Positions 1 to 9,643 of a DNA stretch of 64,000 nt are shown in pieces; the first letter of the stretch is position 1; the number at the start of each line of letters is the position of its first letter. The notes under the pieces are model-generated. The model saw only the letters and a program-made list of their open reading frames with translations. It did not search any database and had not been told where the DNA came from. The DNA comes from Qipengyuania vulgaris (GTDB taxonomy: Bacteria; Pseudomonadota; Alphaproteobacteria; Sphingomonadales; Sphingomonadaceae), in the NCBI RefSeq assembly GCF_009827325.1, contig NZ_WTYC01000001.1:744001-808000 (forward strand), given 5' to 3'. A program made the position numbers and the translations under genes.

Positions 1-1
1 C

Positions 2-346
2 GCGGGCGACCTCTATCTCGGCTCGACATTCTCCTACCGTAGCAAAACGAGCCAGTTCGAAATTCCGAACCCCTACCTCGACCAGGATGGATACGGCCTG
101 CTCGATGCCAGCGCTGTATACACCGCGCCAAGCGGGCGCTGGACTTTCGGTGTTTATGGGAAGAATCTGCTCGACAAGGAATACAAGACCAGCGGCTATA
201 CCTTCGTGGCGACCGACCCGACTACCGGCGAGATCGCGAACGGCTCCAATGGTTTCCCGATACCGACCCTCGGGCCTGAGGGGACGCTGACGGCATTCTA
301 CGGCAACCCGCGGCAGGTTTTCGCTACAGTTACTTTCACCTACTGA
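2..346 (+). CDS. TonB-dependent receptor, C-terminal end (5' truncated)
   Basis: Only the last 114 codons lie in the window; the rest is upstream. The reading frame runs open from base 2 to the TGA at 344. The visible part reads like the last strands of an outer-membrane 22-strand barrel: alternating hydrophobic and polar residues, the typical 'YGKNLLDKEY' segment found just before the final strands of TonB receptors, and a terminal aromatic strand ending in VTFTY. Such receptors import siderophores, cobalamin or carbohydrates using TonB energy. The substrate cannot be inferred from this fragment. A hairpin at 369-397 follows the stop. Confidence 0.8.
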   Translation, partial: AGDLYLGSTFSYRSKTSQFEIPNPYLDQDGYGLLDASAVYTAPSGRWTFGVYGKNLLDKEYKTSGYTFVATDPTTGEIANGSNGFPIPTLGPEGTLTAFYGNPRQVFATVTFTY

Positions 347-368
347 ACGACCTGCATTCTTTTCTGAT

Positions 369-403
369 GGCGGCGACCGGGCAACCGGTTCGCCGCCTTC
401 ATC
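369..403. terminator. Hairpin between convergent genes, probable bidirectional terminator
   Basis: Arms 369-380 (GGCGGCGACCGG) and 385-397 pair with one bulged base around a GCAA loop, followed on the plus strand by a T-rich stretch. It lies between the stop of the TonB receptor and the stop of the minus-strand sulfotransferase, as expected for a shared terminator. Confidence 0.55.
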
Positions 404-1756
404 TTATCCTGCAGCGATCGCTGGTCGCGTTTCTCCAATGCCACCTTCCACCGGAATGCCGTAACAACTCGCGTATTCGCCGAGCCGTTCATAGACCTCG
501 CCTTCGCTGAGGCCGAATTCCTCGAGCGAGTAGGAATGCGGGACGCGTTTCGATGCAGCAGTTCGCGCCAGATAGGTTTTCATTCCGGGCAGCGCGGGCT
601 CGATATCGAGATCGAGGAAGCGGTAGATACGCTCCATCGACGAACGCCAATCATTGTCCATGTCATCATATTGCACGTCGATCATCCGCTCTGCCGGGAT
701 GCTTTCGCGGGCGCTGCGCATGCGTTCGATCATCAGTTCTGTCTTGCGGAGCCACTCGCGTCCGTGCGGCTGCGGCATCACATCGTCGGAATAAATGATC
801 GTCTGGTTCCAGGCGAGTGACGCTGCGCTGCCCACCACGGATTTGGGATCGCGATGGGTGAAGATCAGCCTCGCATCGGGAAAGACCTCCAGCAAGGCGG
901 GCAGGTCCAGCATGTGTTGCGGGGTCTTGAGTATCCATGGCCGCAGCGAACTTTCCTGCTGCGACCACCCGATCAGGCGCAAGAGGTTGGCCATGTGCCG
1001 GTAGGCGGGTACGGCGCTCTCCTGCTCGCACCAGCGGGTATAGGTGGGCACGCGCCACTGCGCTTCGAACTTCATGCCGTAGAAGCTGGCAGCGATCAGC
1101 CCGAGTTCCTCTTCGGGTTCGAAGGGCCCGGTCGGATGGATCGATAGTGTGCGGGGATTGGCCAGCCGCGCAACCTTCAGGATCCGCCGGGCGAGGACCG
1201 GCCGGAAATCCTGTTTCTCGCCCGCCATGACCTGTTCGAAGTCTGGACGCGGCACGGGGCTGATCGTTTCGAAGCTGCGCAAATGCGCAAATCGCCTGTC
1301 GGCCGACAGGAGCCTGTGGAGGCGTGTCGTCCCGGATCGCATCGGCCCCACGATAACAACCGGGTTCTTTATCGGGCGCGCGAGAATTTCCGGATGCCTG
1401 TTGTACCACATCTGCGCATACAACCGGTCGCGGAGCAGGTGGTGGAACTGCTGCATCGCCGAAAAATCGCCAGCCGCGTTCAAATGGGCTTCGGCACGAG
1501 CGGAATCGAGCAGCACGTCGAGAGGCCGCGTGAACCATTCATCCCCGAAATCATCAAGACCGTAGGCATCAGCCGCCTCGCCCATCAGATCGTCGCGGCT
1601 CCATCGGGCATTCTCCACCATACCGAACTTTCGCCCGGTCCTGATGCCTGCATCGACGAGGTCGATGAAGCGGCTGCGCCGCGGAGGTGCGTAATTCTGG
1701 CTTTGCAAGTCTCTCGGCCTCGTCTTCTGTTCGGCGGCGGTCGGGAGGAGCGCCAT
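404..1756 (-). CDS. Sulfotransferase family protein
   Basis: A PAPS-dependent sulfotransferase-fold protein of about 450 aa. The 5'-phosphosulfate loop is clear at about residues 137-146 (GPMRSGTTRL) and the 3'-phosphate-binding segment at about 298-310 (IFTHRDPKSVVGS). Such proteins move a sulfonate group from PAPS to an acceptor hydroxyl or amine; the acceptor is unknown. The frame is open up to an ATG at 1831, but that start would leave only 11 bases to the divergent serS start. I therefore prefer the ATG at 1756; another Met lies at about 1621. No clear Shine-Dalgarno sequence decides it. The gene stands alone between a TonB receptor and serS, with no sulfate-activation genes nearby. Confidence 0.82.
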   Translation of the reverse strand: MALLPTAAEQKTRPRDLQSQNYAPPRRSRFIDLVDAGIRTGRKFGMVENARWSRDDLMGEAADAYGLDDFGDEWFTRPLDVLLDSARAEAHLNAAGDFSAMQQFHHLLRDRLYAQMWYNRHPEILARPIKNPVVIVGPMRSGTTRLHRLLSADRRFAHLRSFETISPVPRPDFEQVMAGEKQDFRPVLARRILKVARLANPRTLSIHPTGPFEPEEELGLIAASFYGMKFEAQWRVPTYTRWCEQESAVPAYRHMANLLRLIGWSQQESSLRPWILKTPQHMLDLPALLEVFPDARLIFTHRDPKSVVGSAASLAWNQTIIYSDDVMPQPHGREWLRKTELMIERMRSARESIPAERMIDVQYDDMDNDWRSSMERIYRFLDLDIEPALPGMKTYLARTAASKRVPHSYSLEEFGLSEGEVYERLGEYASCYGIPVEGGIGETRPAIAAG

Positions 1757-1842
1757 AGACTGACAAACAGTCTGCCATCCAATCGGTGCCAGCCCTTTTC
1801 TGCACTGGAAATGAAGCCCGCCAATCGGCATAGCGCCAGCCC

Positions 1843-3123
1843 ATGCACGATATCGCTTTCATTCGAGCCAATCCCGAAGCCTTCGATGCCGCCATGAAAA
1901 GGCGGGGGGCGGACCCTGTCGCCGACCGTATCGTCGCCCTCGATGCCAAGAAGCGCGAGGCGCAGACCCGCGTGCAGGAAGCCCAGAGCCGCCGCAACGA
2001 AGCCTCCAAGGCGATCGGTCAGGCCATGGGTCAGGGTGACAAGGACAGGGCCGAGGCGTTGAAGGCCGAAGTGGCCGAGATCAAGGCGGGCATGCCGCAG
2101 TGGGAAGAGGCGGAGCACGCTGCAGATGCCGAGCTGGAAGACCTGCTCGCCCGCCTGCCCAACATACCTGCCGACGACGTACCCGAAGGGGCCGACGAAA
2201 CCGAGAACGTCGAGGTTGCAAGCTGGGGCGAAAAGCGCAATTTCGACTTCGAGCCCAAGGAGCACGCCGATCTGGGCCCCGCGCTCGGAATGGATTTCGA
2301 AACCGGGGCGAAACTATCCGGTGCGCGGTTCACCTTCCTGCGCGGCGACATCGCCCGCCTCCACCGTGCCCTCGCCCAGTTCATGCTCGACACGCAGACG
2401 CGCAAGCACGGCTATACCGAATGCAATCCGCCGGTGCTCGTAAACGATGCGGCGATGTATGGCACCGACAAGCTGCCGAAGTTCGCAGAGGATAGTTTCA
2501 GGACCACCGACGACCGCTGGCTGGTCCCCACTTCGGAGGTCAGCCTGACCGCCTCGGTGGCCGACCAGATTCTCGGCGATCTCGCCGAACCGGTGCGGCT
2601 TACTGCCCATACGCTCTGCTTCCGCAGCGAGGCGGGCTCGGCGGGACGCGATACGCGCGGGTTCATCCGCCAGCACCAGTTCGAAAAGGTGGAACTCGTC
2701 AGCATCTGCCGCCCGGATGATAGCGCCGCCGAGCACGAGCGCATGGTTCGATGCGCTGAACACATCCTTGAAGCGCTTCATTTGCCTTACCGCCGAGTGT
2801 TTCTTTGCACCGGCGACATGGGGTTCGGCGCGCGCAAGACCTTCGATCTTGAGGTCTGGCTGCCGGGCCAGGGGGCCTATCGCGAGATCTCCTCCTGCTC
2901 GAATACCGGCGATTTCCAGGCCCGTCGCATGAATGCGAGATACCGTCCCGAAGGCGAAAAGAAGACCCGTTTCGTCCACACCCTCAACGGCTCGGGGCTA
3001 GCAGTGGGCCGCACGCTGGTGGCGGTGATGGAGAATTACCAGAACCAGGATGGCAGCGTCACCGTCCCGCAATGCCTCGCCTCGTATATGGGCGGTGTCG
3101 ATAAACTGGAGCCTGCGGCGTGA
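1843..3123 (+). CDS. serS: Seryl-tRNA synthetase
   Basis: A class II aminoacyl-tRNA synthetase charging tRNA-Ser (and tRNA-Sec where present) in the cytoplasm. Residues about 1-110 form the long antiparallel coiled-coil arm that grips the tRNA variable loop (rich in A, E, K, R). Class II motif 2 is at 260-273 ([14 protein letters not shown]) and motif 3 at about 381-395 ([12 protein letters not shown]), both intact. Length 426 aa is normal. The start ATG at 1843 gives the usual SerS opening [12 protein letters not shown]. The stop overlaps the GTG start of surE, so the two are probably translationally coupled. Confidence 0.97.
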   Translation: MHDIAFIRANPEAFDAAMKRRGADPVADRIVALDAKKREAQTRVQEAQSRRNEASKAIGQAMGQGDKDRAEALKAEVAEIKAGMPQWEEAEHAADAELEDLLARLPNIPADDVPEGADETENVEVASWGEKRNFDFEPKEHADLGPALGMDFETGAKLSGARFTFLRGDIARLHRALAQFMLDTQTRKHGYTECNPPVLVNDAAMYGTDKLPKFAEDSFRTTDDRWLVPTSEVSLTASVADQILGDLAEPVRLTAHTLCFRSEAGSAGRDTRGFIRQHQFEKVELVSICRPDDSAAEHERMVRCAEHILEALHLPYRRVFLCTGDMGFGARKTFDLEVWLPGQGAYREISSCSNTGDFQARRMNARYRPEGEKKTRFVHTLNGSGLAVGRTLVAVMENYQNQDGSVTVPQCLASYMGGVDKLEPAA

Positions 3124-3884
3124 AGATCCTCCTGACCAATGATGACGGCGTCCACGCACCCGGTCTGGAAGTGCTGGAAGCGATAGCGCGCCAATTCTCG
3201 GACGATATCTGGATCTGTGCCCCGGACGAAGAGCAGTCCGGCATGGGCCATGCGCTCACCCTCACCCGTCCGGTCCGCCTGCGCAAGCATGGCGAGAGGC
3301 GCTTTTCGGTTACCGGTACGCCGACCGATTCCGTAACCATGGGCCTCAGACAAGTCATGGACGGCCCGCCCGACGTTATCCTTTCCGGCGTCAACCGAGG
3401 CGCAAACTTGGGCGATGACATTACTTATTCCGGCACGGTTTCCGCTGCCATCGAAGGCGCGCTTGCGGGCATCCGATCGATTGCGATGAGCCAAGTCATC
3501 GGGCGAGAAGACGCGGGTGGCGACATGTCTTTCGCAGCGGCGCAGGAATGGGGCGCCAAAGTGCTCGCTCCCTTGCTGGATACTCCCTTGCCGGAGCGAA
3601 CGCTGGTGAATGTGAATTTCCCTCCACGCGCCCCGGCTGACGTAAAGGGTATTCGCGCAGTCTCCCAAGGCTTCCACGACTATTCGCGCGGCACAGTCGT
3701 GGAAGGCCGCGATCCTCGCGGGTTCCGTTATTTCTGGTTCGGTTTGCAGGCCATCGAACACACGCCCGACCATGGGACTGATCTTGAAGCAATTGCAGAC
3801 GGTTACATCTCGGTCACACCCCTGCAACTGGATCTGACTCATCATTCCTCTCTGGAAGCGCTCGGACAGCGTTTCCTGAGGTGA
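3120..3884 (+). CDS. surE: 5'/3'-nucleotidase SurE
   Basis: A metal-dependent survival protein that removes phosphate from nucleoside monophosphates. The metal-binding signature is complete: NDDG with D8 and D9, S40, and N92 in NRGANLGDD. Length 254 aa matches the family. The start is GTG at 3120, overlapping the serS TGA by three bases (GTGA). serS-surE linkage is common in alphaproteobacteria, where pcm and a peptidase often follow. Here those are missing and a potassium-channel-like gene comes next. Confidence 0.96.
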   Translation: MKILLTNDDGVHAPGLEVLEAIARQFSDDIWICAPDEEQSGMGHALTLTRPVRLRKHGERRFSVTGTPTDSVTMGLRQVMDGPPDVILSGVNRGANLGDDITYSGTVSAAIEGALAGIRSIAMSQVIGREDAGGDMSFAAAQEWGAKVLAPLLDTPLPERTLVNVNFPPRAPADVKGIRAVSQGFHDYSRGTVVEGRDPRGFRYFWFGLQAIEHTPDHGTDLEAIADGYISVTPLQLDLTHHSSLEALGQRFLR

Positions 3885-3927
3885 TTGCTATTGACCGCGT
3901 CCCTGCGGTCCCGCACCTAGGCGCCGG

Positions 3928-5055
3928 ATGAGCGAGAGAAAGCAACTCGACCGTATTACACCGGGTGGTCGCACCAATCGGGTATATCGTGGCCCGCGAT
4001 TCCAGCCGCTGCGTCGTGCGACGAGAATTCCCGTCTGGGGCGATCTGGGAATCCGGCTGGGTCTGGCGCTATTCCTGATATTCCTGGTGGTCATGATCCA
4101 CTGGTGGGATCGAGAGGGTCTCGTCGACAATCTCGACGGAGAGGTCAGCTTCCTCGACGTGATCTATTTCACCATGATTTCCATCACCACCACCGGCTTT
4201 GGCGATATCGCCCCGATTTCGGATCGCGCGCGGTTGGTGGAAGCAGTCATCGTGACACCCGTGCGTTTCGCCGTCCTCTTTATTTTCGTGGGCACTGCCT
4301 ACAACTTTCTTATCAAACGAACCTGGGAGAAATTCCGTATGGCCCGCATCCAGGAACAACTCAGCGGACACATAGTCGTGCTGGGCTATGGTATTTCGGG
4401 CAGCGAGGCTGTGGCCGAATTGATAGAACGCGGCACCGATCCCAGCACGATCGTGGTGATCGACCCGAGCGAGGAGAGACTTCTTGCAGCGGAATCGCTT
4501 GGCTGCAATGTGATGGCCGCAGATGCCACGCGCGACGAAACGCTGAAAGCGGTACGGATTGCCGAGGCTCAGAATGTTCTGATTTCCGCTGGCCGCGACG
4601 ATACCACCATCCTGATAACGCTTACCGTGCGTGCGCTTGCGCCGCACGTGCCGATCAGCGTGGTGGTACGTGCGGACGACAACGAATCTCTCGCCCGTCA
4701 AGCAGGCGCGAACAACGTCATCAATCCCGTGCGTTTCACCGGCCTGTTGCTTGCCGGGAGCGCAAAGGGCGAACATATCGCCGAGTACCTGGCAGATCTC
4801 GCCAGTATTTCCGGCCGCGTACAATTGGTGGAACGCAAAGTCACGGAGGAAGAGATCGGATTTGCAATTAGCGAACTGCGAACCGGCGGCCGGGGACTGC
4901 GAGTCTACCGCGAAGGACGGGCAATCGGGTTCTGGGAAGAAGAATGCGAAAACCTGCAAGCCGGCGACATCATCGTCGAAATCATCGCCACTCCGAATGG
5001 CGAAAGCAAGGGCGACGGGCACATCAAGGATGATGTGATACGCCAAGGTCGCTGA
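3928..5055 (+). CDS. Two-TM potassium channel-like protein with cytoplasmic RCK (TrkA-N/TrkA-C) domain
   Basis: 375 aa. An N-terminal basic tail is followed by TM1 (about 43-58), a pore helix, the selectivity filter at 87-93 (TTTGFGD) and TM2 (about 110-128). A Rossmann-fold RCK/TrkA-N domain starts at about 147 with GYGISG (G153, G155, G158), and a TrkA-C-like segment occupies about 285-370. This is the MthK/Kch architecture: a K+ channel gated by ligand binding to the RCK ring. The filter has Phe in place of the usual Tyr (GFG, not GYG), which is known in some K+ channels. No trkH or other transport subunit is adjacent. The gene converges on a DUF1761 gene with seven bases between stops. 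Confidence 0.9.
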   Translation: MSERKQLDRITPGGRTNRVYRGPRFQPLRRATRIPVWGDLGIRLGLALFLIFLVVMIHWWDREGLVDNLDGEVSFLDVIYFTMISITTTGFGDIAPISDRARLVEAVIVTPVRFAVLFIFVGTAYNFLIKRTWEKFRMARIQEQLSGHIVVLGYGISGSEAVAELIERGTDPSTIVVIDPSEERLLAAESLGCNVMAADATRDETLKAVRIAEAQNVLISAGRDDTTILITLTVRALAPHVPISVVVRADDNESLARQAGANNVINPVRFTGLLLAGSAKGEHIAEYLADLASISGRVQLVERKVTEEEIGFAISELRTGGRGLRVYREGRAIGFWEEECENLQAGDIIVEIIATPNGESKGDGHIKDDVIRQGR

Positions 5056-5062
5056 TGAATTT

Positions 5063-5473
5063 TTAGCTCATTAGCGCATGAACCAACCCCATGACCGTAT
5101 AGAAAATCAGCCAGTAGCCGGCGTCTATCCAATAGAGCGGTCGCTTAGCGCCCTGAAATAGATAATTCGTCCACAAAGCGGGCACGATAAACCCGAGAGC
5201 AACGCCAAAAGCAGTCAGAATTTTGACGATGTCGCTGAGGTCGATGGCGTAGGTCGCGAAGGTGTGGGCCAGAGTCCAGCTCGCCAGCAAGGCGAGCAGG
5301 AAGGTGTAGCCATACGTTTTTACCGGATTGCTGCTTTTGAAATCGTCTTCCGTCTTGCCGACAGCAGACATCCAGCGTTTGCCCATGACAGGGCCATACC
5401 AGATGCCGCCTACCAGAAATCCTCCGAGCGCCGCCAAGACGACCGCCAGCCAGTTCACATCTAGCAGATTCAT
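5063..5473 (-). CDS. DUF1761 family membrane protein
   Basis: 136 aa with about four hydrophobic helices. The opening MNLLDVNWLAVVLAALGGF, followed by a Trp/Tyr/Gly-rich GGIWYGPVMGKRW turn, is typical of DUF1761. The start at 5473 has a strong upstream Shine-Dalgarno sequence (GGGAGAGGGG). The function of the family is unknown. It is divergent from rimO (87-base gap) and convergent with the K+ channel gene. Confidence 0.85.
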   Translation of the reverse strand: MNLLDVNWLAVVLAALGGFLVGGIWYGPVMGKRWMSAVGKTEDDFKSSNPVKTYGYTFLLALLASWTLAHTFATYAIDLSDIVKILTAFGVALGFIVPALWTNYLFQGAKRPLYWIDAGYWLIFYTVMGLVHALMS

Positions 5474-5559
5474 TTCCCCTCTCCCTGTAGCAACCCAAGG
5501 TGATGCTAGCGCAAAGCAGCGAAGCCGTGTAGGGCCGCGCCCGATTCACGGACATTGCT

Positions 5560-6939
5560 ATGAACAATTTTACCACCTCGATCCCCGACCAGAAAAAGGT
5601 CGGCATGGTCTCCCTCGGCTGCCCGAAAGCGCTGGTGGACAGCGAACGCATTCTGACCCGCCTCCGCGCCGACGGCTATGCGATGAGCCCCGATTATGCC
5701 GGTGCCGACGTCGTTCTGGTGAACACGTGCGGCTTCCTGGACAGTGCGAAGGAAGAGAGCTTGCAAGCTATCGGGGAAGCCATCGCTGAGAATGGCCGGG
5801 TAATCGTGACCGGTTGTATGGGGGAAGAAGCCGACGCGATCCGCGCGGCGCATCCGCAGGTGTTGGCAGTGACCGGCGCGCACCAGTACGAACAGGTTGT
5901 AGAAGCGGTGCATCAATACGCCCCGCCCACCCAGGGGCCCTTCATCGACCTGATACCCCAGCCCGATGTGAAATTGACGCCGCGTCACTACAGCTATCTG
6001 AAGATCTCCGAAGGCTGCAATCATTCGTGCGCTTTCTGCATCATTCCTGACCTGCGTGGGAAGCTCGCCAGCCGCCGGATCGATGCAGTGCTACGCGAAG
6101 CGGAGAAGCTGGTTGAGGCCGGAACCAAGGAATTGCTGGTAATCAGCCAGGATACTAGTGCCTATGGTGTAGATACGCGCCACGAGAGCCGTGATTGGAA
6201 GGGCCGCGAAGTACGCGCGCATATGACCGATCTCGCGCGGGAGCTCGGTAAATTGGACATCGGCGGCGGCACCCCGCCATGGGTCCGGCTGCATTACGTC
6301 TATCCCTATCCCCATGTCGACGCGGTCATCCCGCTGATGGCAGAGGGATTACTGACCCCCTATCTCGACATACCCTTCCAGCACGCGAGCCCCAAAGTCT
6401 TGCGATCGATGAAACGGCCGGCCAACGAAGCCAAGGTCTTGGAGCGGTTGAAATCTTGGCGTGAGATCTGCCCTGAAATCGCCATTCGATCGAGCTTCGT
6501 TGTCGGATTCCCGGGTGAGACCGAAGAAGATTTCCAGTATTTGCTCGACTGGCTGGAAGAAGCGCAGCTCGATCGCGTTGGCGCCTTCCGCTTCGAACCC
6601 GTCGAAGGAGCGCAGGCAAACGCCTTGCCCGACCCTGTACCCGAAGAAGTTAAAGAAGCGCGTTACGCCAGAATTATGGAGGTTACCGAACGGATCAGTT
6701 CAGCCAAGCTGGCAGCCAAGGTCGGAAAGATCTTCCCAGTAATCATCGACGAAGTTGGCGAACCGGATGAGGATGGCGATGTTGGAGCCACTGGCCGCAG
6801 CGAGGCCGATGCGCCAGAAATCGACGGCGCGGTTTACCTGCGCAATGTACCGAAAACGATGGCCCCGGGCGATATCGTGAAGGTCGAGATCGAGGACGCC
6901 GATCCCCATGATCTTTTTGGCCTCGTGCACGTAGACTAG
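5560..6939 (+). CDS. rimO: Ribosomal protein S12 methylthiotransferase RimO
   Basis: A radical-SAM methylthiotransferase that adds a methylthio group to the conserved Asp of ribosomal protein S12. The N-terminal UPF0004 domain has its three cluster cysteines (C21 in SLGCPKA, C57 in NTCGF, C86 in TGCMGEE). The radical-SAM CxxxCxxC is at C153, C157 and C160 (CNHSCAFC). The C-terminal TRAM domain includes about 395-459. [12 protein letters not shown] separates RimO from MiaB. Length 459 aa is normal. The neighbouring gene is unrelated c-di-GMP signalling. Confidence 0.96.
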   Translation: MNNFTTSIPDQKKVGMVSLGCPKALVDSERILTRLRADGYAMSPDYAGADVVLVNTCGFLDSAKEESLQAIGEAIAENGRVIVTGCMGEEADAIRAAHPQVLAVTGAHQYEQVVEAVHQYAPPTQGPFIDLIPQPDVKLTPRHYSYLKISEGCNHSCAFCIIPDLRGKLASRRIDAVLREAEKLVEAGTKELLVISQDTSAYGVDTRHESRDWKGREVRAHMTDLARELGKLDIGGGTPPWVRLHYVYPYPHVDAVIPLMAEGLLTPYLDIPFQHASPKVLRSMKRPANEAKVLERLKSWREICPEIAIRSSFVVGFPGETEEDFQYLLDWLEEAQLDRVGAFRFEPVEGAQANALPDPVPEEVKEARYARIMEVTERISSAKLAAKVGKIFPVIIDEVGEPDEDGDVGATGRSEADAPEIDGAVYLRNVPKTMAPGDIVKVEIEDADPHDLFGLVHVD

Positions 6940-7175
6940 CGATTGAAGGTGGCGCTGTATCGAGTGTTTAGATATGCAGCACATAGTAAGAACCTGTTTA
7001 AAATAGGTAAAATACGACAGGATCAAACGCGTTCGGTTGGATTTCGTAGCTTTCCTTAACCTATTCTTCTTCTGCGGCCTTAACCACCAGAAAGCGCGGA
7101 TTTACGTCGGTTGGTGAAAAAAGTGACCTCCGCGTAAAAACATTCTTAAACCTAATCTGACCATACGGGTGCGAG
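6940..7175. promoter_or_regulatory. Intergenic region upstream of the CHASE2-EAL gene, with an imperfect palindrome
   Basis: A 236-base AT-rich gap. It holds a 17-base near-palindrome at 6992-7008 with outer arms ACCT and AGGT around TTTAAA, followed by TAAAAT at 7008-7013. I cannot assign a confident -35/-10 pair. No hairpin with a T run follows rimO. The downstream gene starts at the ATG at 7176, preceded only by a weak GCGAG. Confidence 0.35.
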
Positions 7176-9518
7176 ATGAACCTCGTCCGCACCCTGGACC
7201 GCGATGAAGCGCGCCCGCTAAACCAGCTCTCCGGCTTGCCGGCGGACGTATGGGAGCGCCTGAAGCAATTGCTGCTGGGAGGAATCTTGGCACTTGTTCT
7301 CTTCCTGCTAAGTGTTCTCGATCCGGTGGATCAATTGAGCTGGATTTTCCAGTCACGCATCGCAGAACACGATCCGTCAGGCGACATCGTATTCGTCGGT
7401 ACCGAGCGCGACATGGCGGACCCGAATTTGCCTTATCGCCGTGTGGAACTGGCCAATGCATTGCGCAAACTCGACGAGCAGGGCGTCGGCCGAGTATATC
7501 TCGATATCCCATTTCCGGAACACTCTTCGGTGGACGCGGACCAGAGGCTAGCAGAGGCCATCGGGGCACTCGGCCCAAGGGCGATTATCGTCGATAAAAT
7601 CGAGCGGACGGGATCGTCGAACGATCGCGTAATTACCACCATGCCCGGCATTGCCGGCGACGCAAAGCGGGTTGTTTCCCGTCAAGCGAGTAATTGGCTC
7701 GGCTTTTCTTGGACTCGAGAATTTACCAATGTCGTTGATGGTCAGCGCCTGCCTTCCCTAGCGGCCTCCATGGCCGGAATAGAGGATATGCGGGAAGGCA
7801 GCTTTCAAATCGACTACGCAATAAATTCGCAAGAGATTGCAGCATTGGATTTGGCCGAGATCAATTCTGGTACCAGTGGAGTTGAACTGGCCGGTCGCAC
7901 CGTTATTATCGGGGAAGATGCGGGCCTGTCGGAGACGCAGCAAAGAGTGCCGGGTAACTATTCCGTTCCCGATAGCTTTGTCGCTATTTACGGGGCAGAA
8001 ACCCTCAAAGCTGGTAGGACGGGCTTTCTCAATGCCCTCCTTGCCCTTGCAGTTTTTATTTCGGTGTTCGCAGCACTTGTGATGGTTGCCCGTTCGCGGA
8101 AGCGGCGGCGAATTGGCTATGCCATTATTATCGCTTCTCTTCCCCTAGGGCTTTTTGCAGGCAGCCTAGTTGGTTTCCGTGCCGAACTGTCTTACTGCGC
8201 TGCCACCCTTGTCGCCTACGCGATGCTTCGATCACGCACCCGATGGAAGAACCGGATGGCGCTGGTCGACAACGAGACCGGGCTGCCGAAACTTCGCGCT
8301 CTCGAACTCAATACCTCGCAGGATATTCATATCCGCGGCCACTTCGTAGTAGCGCGGATTCACGGCTACGAGCATGTATTCAAGACGCTCCCGAGGGTGG
8401 AACGTGCCCAGTATATTCTGAAATTGGTCGATAGGCTTCGAGCGACAGATGCGGCACTTACGATCTATTCGGAAGGTCACCATCTTGCTTGGCATGCAAA
8501 GGAAGAAGATGGTGAGAGGCTGGCGGAGCATCTCGAAGGTTTGCGAGCCATGTTCGCAGCTCCAGTCAATGTCGCTGGCTCTTCGATCGATGTAGGTATC
8601 AGTTTTGGTGTCGCAAAGCTGGATGGCGATCCTGCAGCGCGGCTCGCTGCCGCTGTGGCAGCCGCCGAGGAAAGCTCAGAGGCTCTTCAACCGATCAAAA
8701 TTGCCGAAAGCAGTTCGCGCTTTGACGAACTTTGGGATCTCTCATTGCGTGCACGTATCGACGAAGCGATGGCGGCAGGTGAAATTTTCTGCGTTTACCA
8801 ACCAAAGTTCGATACCAGAAATGGTACTATGACCGGTGTAGAAGCACTTGTTCGTTGGCAGGATCCTGCACGCGGCTTCATTCCACCGATGCACTTCATC
8901 GCCCAGTGCGAAAAAGCAGGGCGTATGGAAGCTTTAACTGAATTTGTGTTTGAACATGCTTGCGCTGCCGGCCGTCTAATGCACTTCAGCGGGCAAACGA
9001 TCTCTATGTCCATCAACATCTCCGCAACCTTGCTTGCGGACATGAGAATTGTCGGCATGGTACGCAATATTCTTCAGGCAACCGGATTTGACCCTAGGTT
9101 CCTCGTACTCGAAGTTACGGAGACCTCACGTATCGGCAATCTCGAAACCGCCGAAACGGTTCTCAACGAACTCAAGGCATTGGGTACAAGAGTTTCGATG
9201 GACGACTTTGGGGTGGGCGAGACAAACTTCGAAACCTTCTTCGAATTGCCGTTCGATGAGGTGAAAATCGACAGACTTTTTATCGCGAATATGGCGAGGA
9301 GCCAGAAAGCCAAGGCAATAGTCGCTAGTATTGTCCAGATGGGGCGCGATGCGCGAATCGGCGTGGTCGCGGAAGGTGCTGAAGACACTGAGACTTTGAA
9401 ATTGTTAACGGAAATCGGGTGCACGCACGTGCAGGGGTATATACTTGCTAGGCCCATGAGCCTCGATAACCTTATGAATTTTCAAGGATTTGATCTTAAG
9501 AATGCTCTAAAAGTATAG
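7176..9518 (+). CDS. CHASE2 sensor / degenerate GGDEF / EAL c-di-GMP phosphodiesterase
   Basis: 780 aa. TM1 (about 31-48) is followed by a periplasmic CHASE2 domain (about 55-275). Two or three C-terminal TMs follow (about 285-345), then a GGDEF-like domain (about 360-505) and an EAL domain (about 525-775). The GGDEF signature is lost: the loop reads SEGHHLAW at about 432-439, so cyclase activity is unlikely. The EAL domain looks active, keeping E556 in EALVRW, Asn in SINIS, Glu in EVTET, the Asp pair in MDDFG, Lys in VKIDR and Glu in VAEGAE. It should hydrolyse c-di-GMP in response to an extracytoplasmic signal. A promoter for a tiny downstream unit overlaps its last codons. Confidence 0.9.
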   Translation: MNLVRTLDRDEARPLNQLSGLPADVWERLKQLLLGGILALVLFLLSVLDPVDQLSWIFQSRIAEHDPSGDIVFVGTERDMADPNLPYRRVELANALRKLDEQGVGRVYLDIPFPEHSSVDADQRLAEAIGALGPRAIIVDKIERTGSSNDRVITTMPGIAGDAKRVVSRQASNWLGFSWTREFTNVVDGQRLPSLAASMAGIEDMREGSFQIDYAINSQEIAALDLAEINSGTSGVELAGRTVIIGEDAGLSETQQRVPGNYSVPDSFVAIYGAETLKAGRTGFLNALLALAVFISVFAALVMVARSRKRRRIGYAIIIASLPLGLFAGSLVGFRAELSYCAATLVAYAMLRSRTRWKNRMALVDNETGLPKLRALELNTSQDIHIRGHFVVARIHGYEHVFKTLPRVERAQYILKLVDRLRATDAALTIYSEGHHLAWHAKEEDGERLAEHLEGLRAMFAAPVNVAGSSIDVGISFGVAKLDGDPAARLAAAVAAAEESSEALQPIKIAESSSRFDELWDLSLRARIDEAMAAGEIFCVYQPKFDTRNGTMTGVEALVRWQDPARGFIPPMHFIAQCEKAGRMEALTEFVFEHACAAGRLMHFSGQTISMSINISATLLADMRIVGMVRNILQATGFDPRFLVLEVTETSRIGNLETAETVLNELKALGTRVSMDDFGVGETNFETFFELPFDEVKIDRLFIANMARSQKAKAIVASIVQMGRDARIGVVAEGAEDTETLKLLTEIGCTHVQGYILARPMSLDNLMNFQGFDLKNALKV

Positions 9519-9519
9519 T
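9490..9519 (+). promoter_or_regulatory. Candidate sigma-70-type promoter inside the 3' end of the EAL gene
   Basis: TTGATC at 9490-9495 and TATAGT at 9514-9519 with an 18-base spacer. The -10 matches the consensus in 5 of 6 positions and the -35 in 4 of 6. A start near 9526 would give a transcript of about 150 nt, ending at the terminator at 9644-9671. A weaker alternative is TTTACA at 9526-9531 with GACTAT at 9549-9554. Inferred from sequence only. Confidence 0.5.
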
Positions 9520-9557
9520 TAATGCTTTACAAACAATCATAGTTAACAGACTATCTG

Positions 9558-9577
9558 CTCCTGTCCGTCAACAGGAG
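9558..9577 (+). promoter_or_regulatory. Hairpin that sequesters the Shine-Dalgarno site of the 11-codon ORF
   Basis: Arms 9558-9564 (CTCCTGT) and 9571-9577 (ACAGGAG) form seven perfect base pairs around the loop CCGTCA. The 3' arm contains most of the AGGAGG Shine-Dalgarno site (9573-9578), seven bases before the ATG at 9585. Closed, it would block ribosome entry, so translation would depend on melting, a trans-acting RNA or a protein. Confidence 0.6.
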
Positions 9578-9584
9578 GCAAATT

Positions 9585-9620
9585 ATGTGGAACATTTGGG
9601 AATGGCTCATGGGCAAGTAA
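9585..9620 (+). CDS. 11-residue Trp-rich micro-ORF (MWNIWEWLMGK)
   Basis: ATG at 9585, stop TAA at 9618. The peptide MWNIWEWLMGK has three Trp among 11 residues. It is preceded by a consensus AGGAGG at ideal distance, by far the best ribosome site nearby, which argues against a chance ORF. A 5-bp stem (9610-9614 with 9621-9625) puts the stop codon in its loop. A strong terminator follows within 25 bases, so this would be the only ORF on the transcript. It resembles a Trp leader peptide, but no trp gene is downstream. Alternatives are a dual-function small RNA, a type I toxin-like peptide (very short for one) or a decoy leader. I do not recognise a family. Confidence 0.5.
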   Translation: MWNIWEWLMGK

Positions 9621-9643
9621 GCCCACAAGCTTGTAAACGTTTT

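Noticed and set aside
666-1538. 290-aa minus-strand ORF inside the sulfotransferase gene
   Set aside because: Alternative-frame shadow with Arg/Pro-rich composition and no domain.
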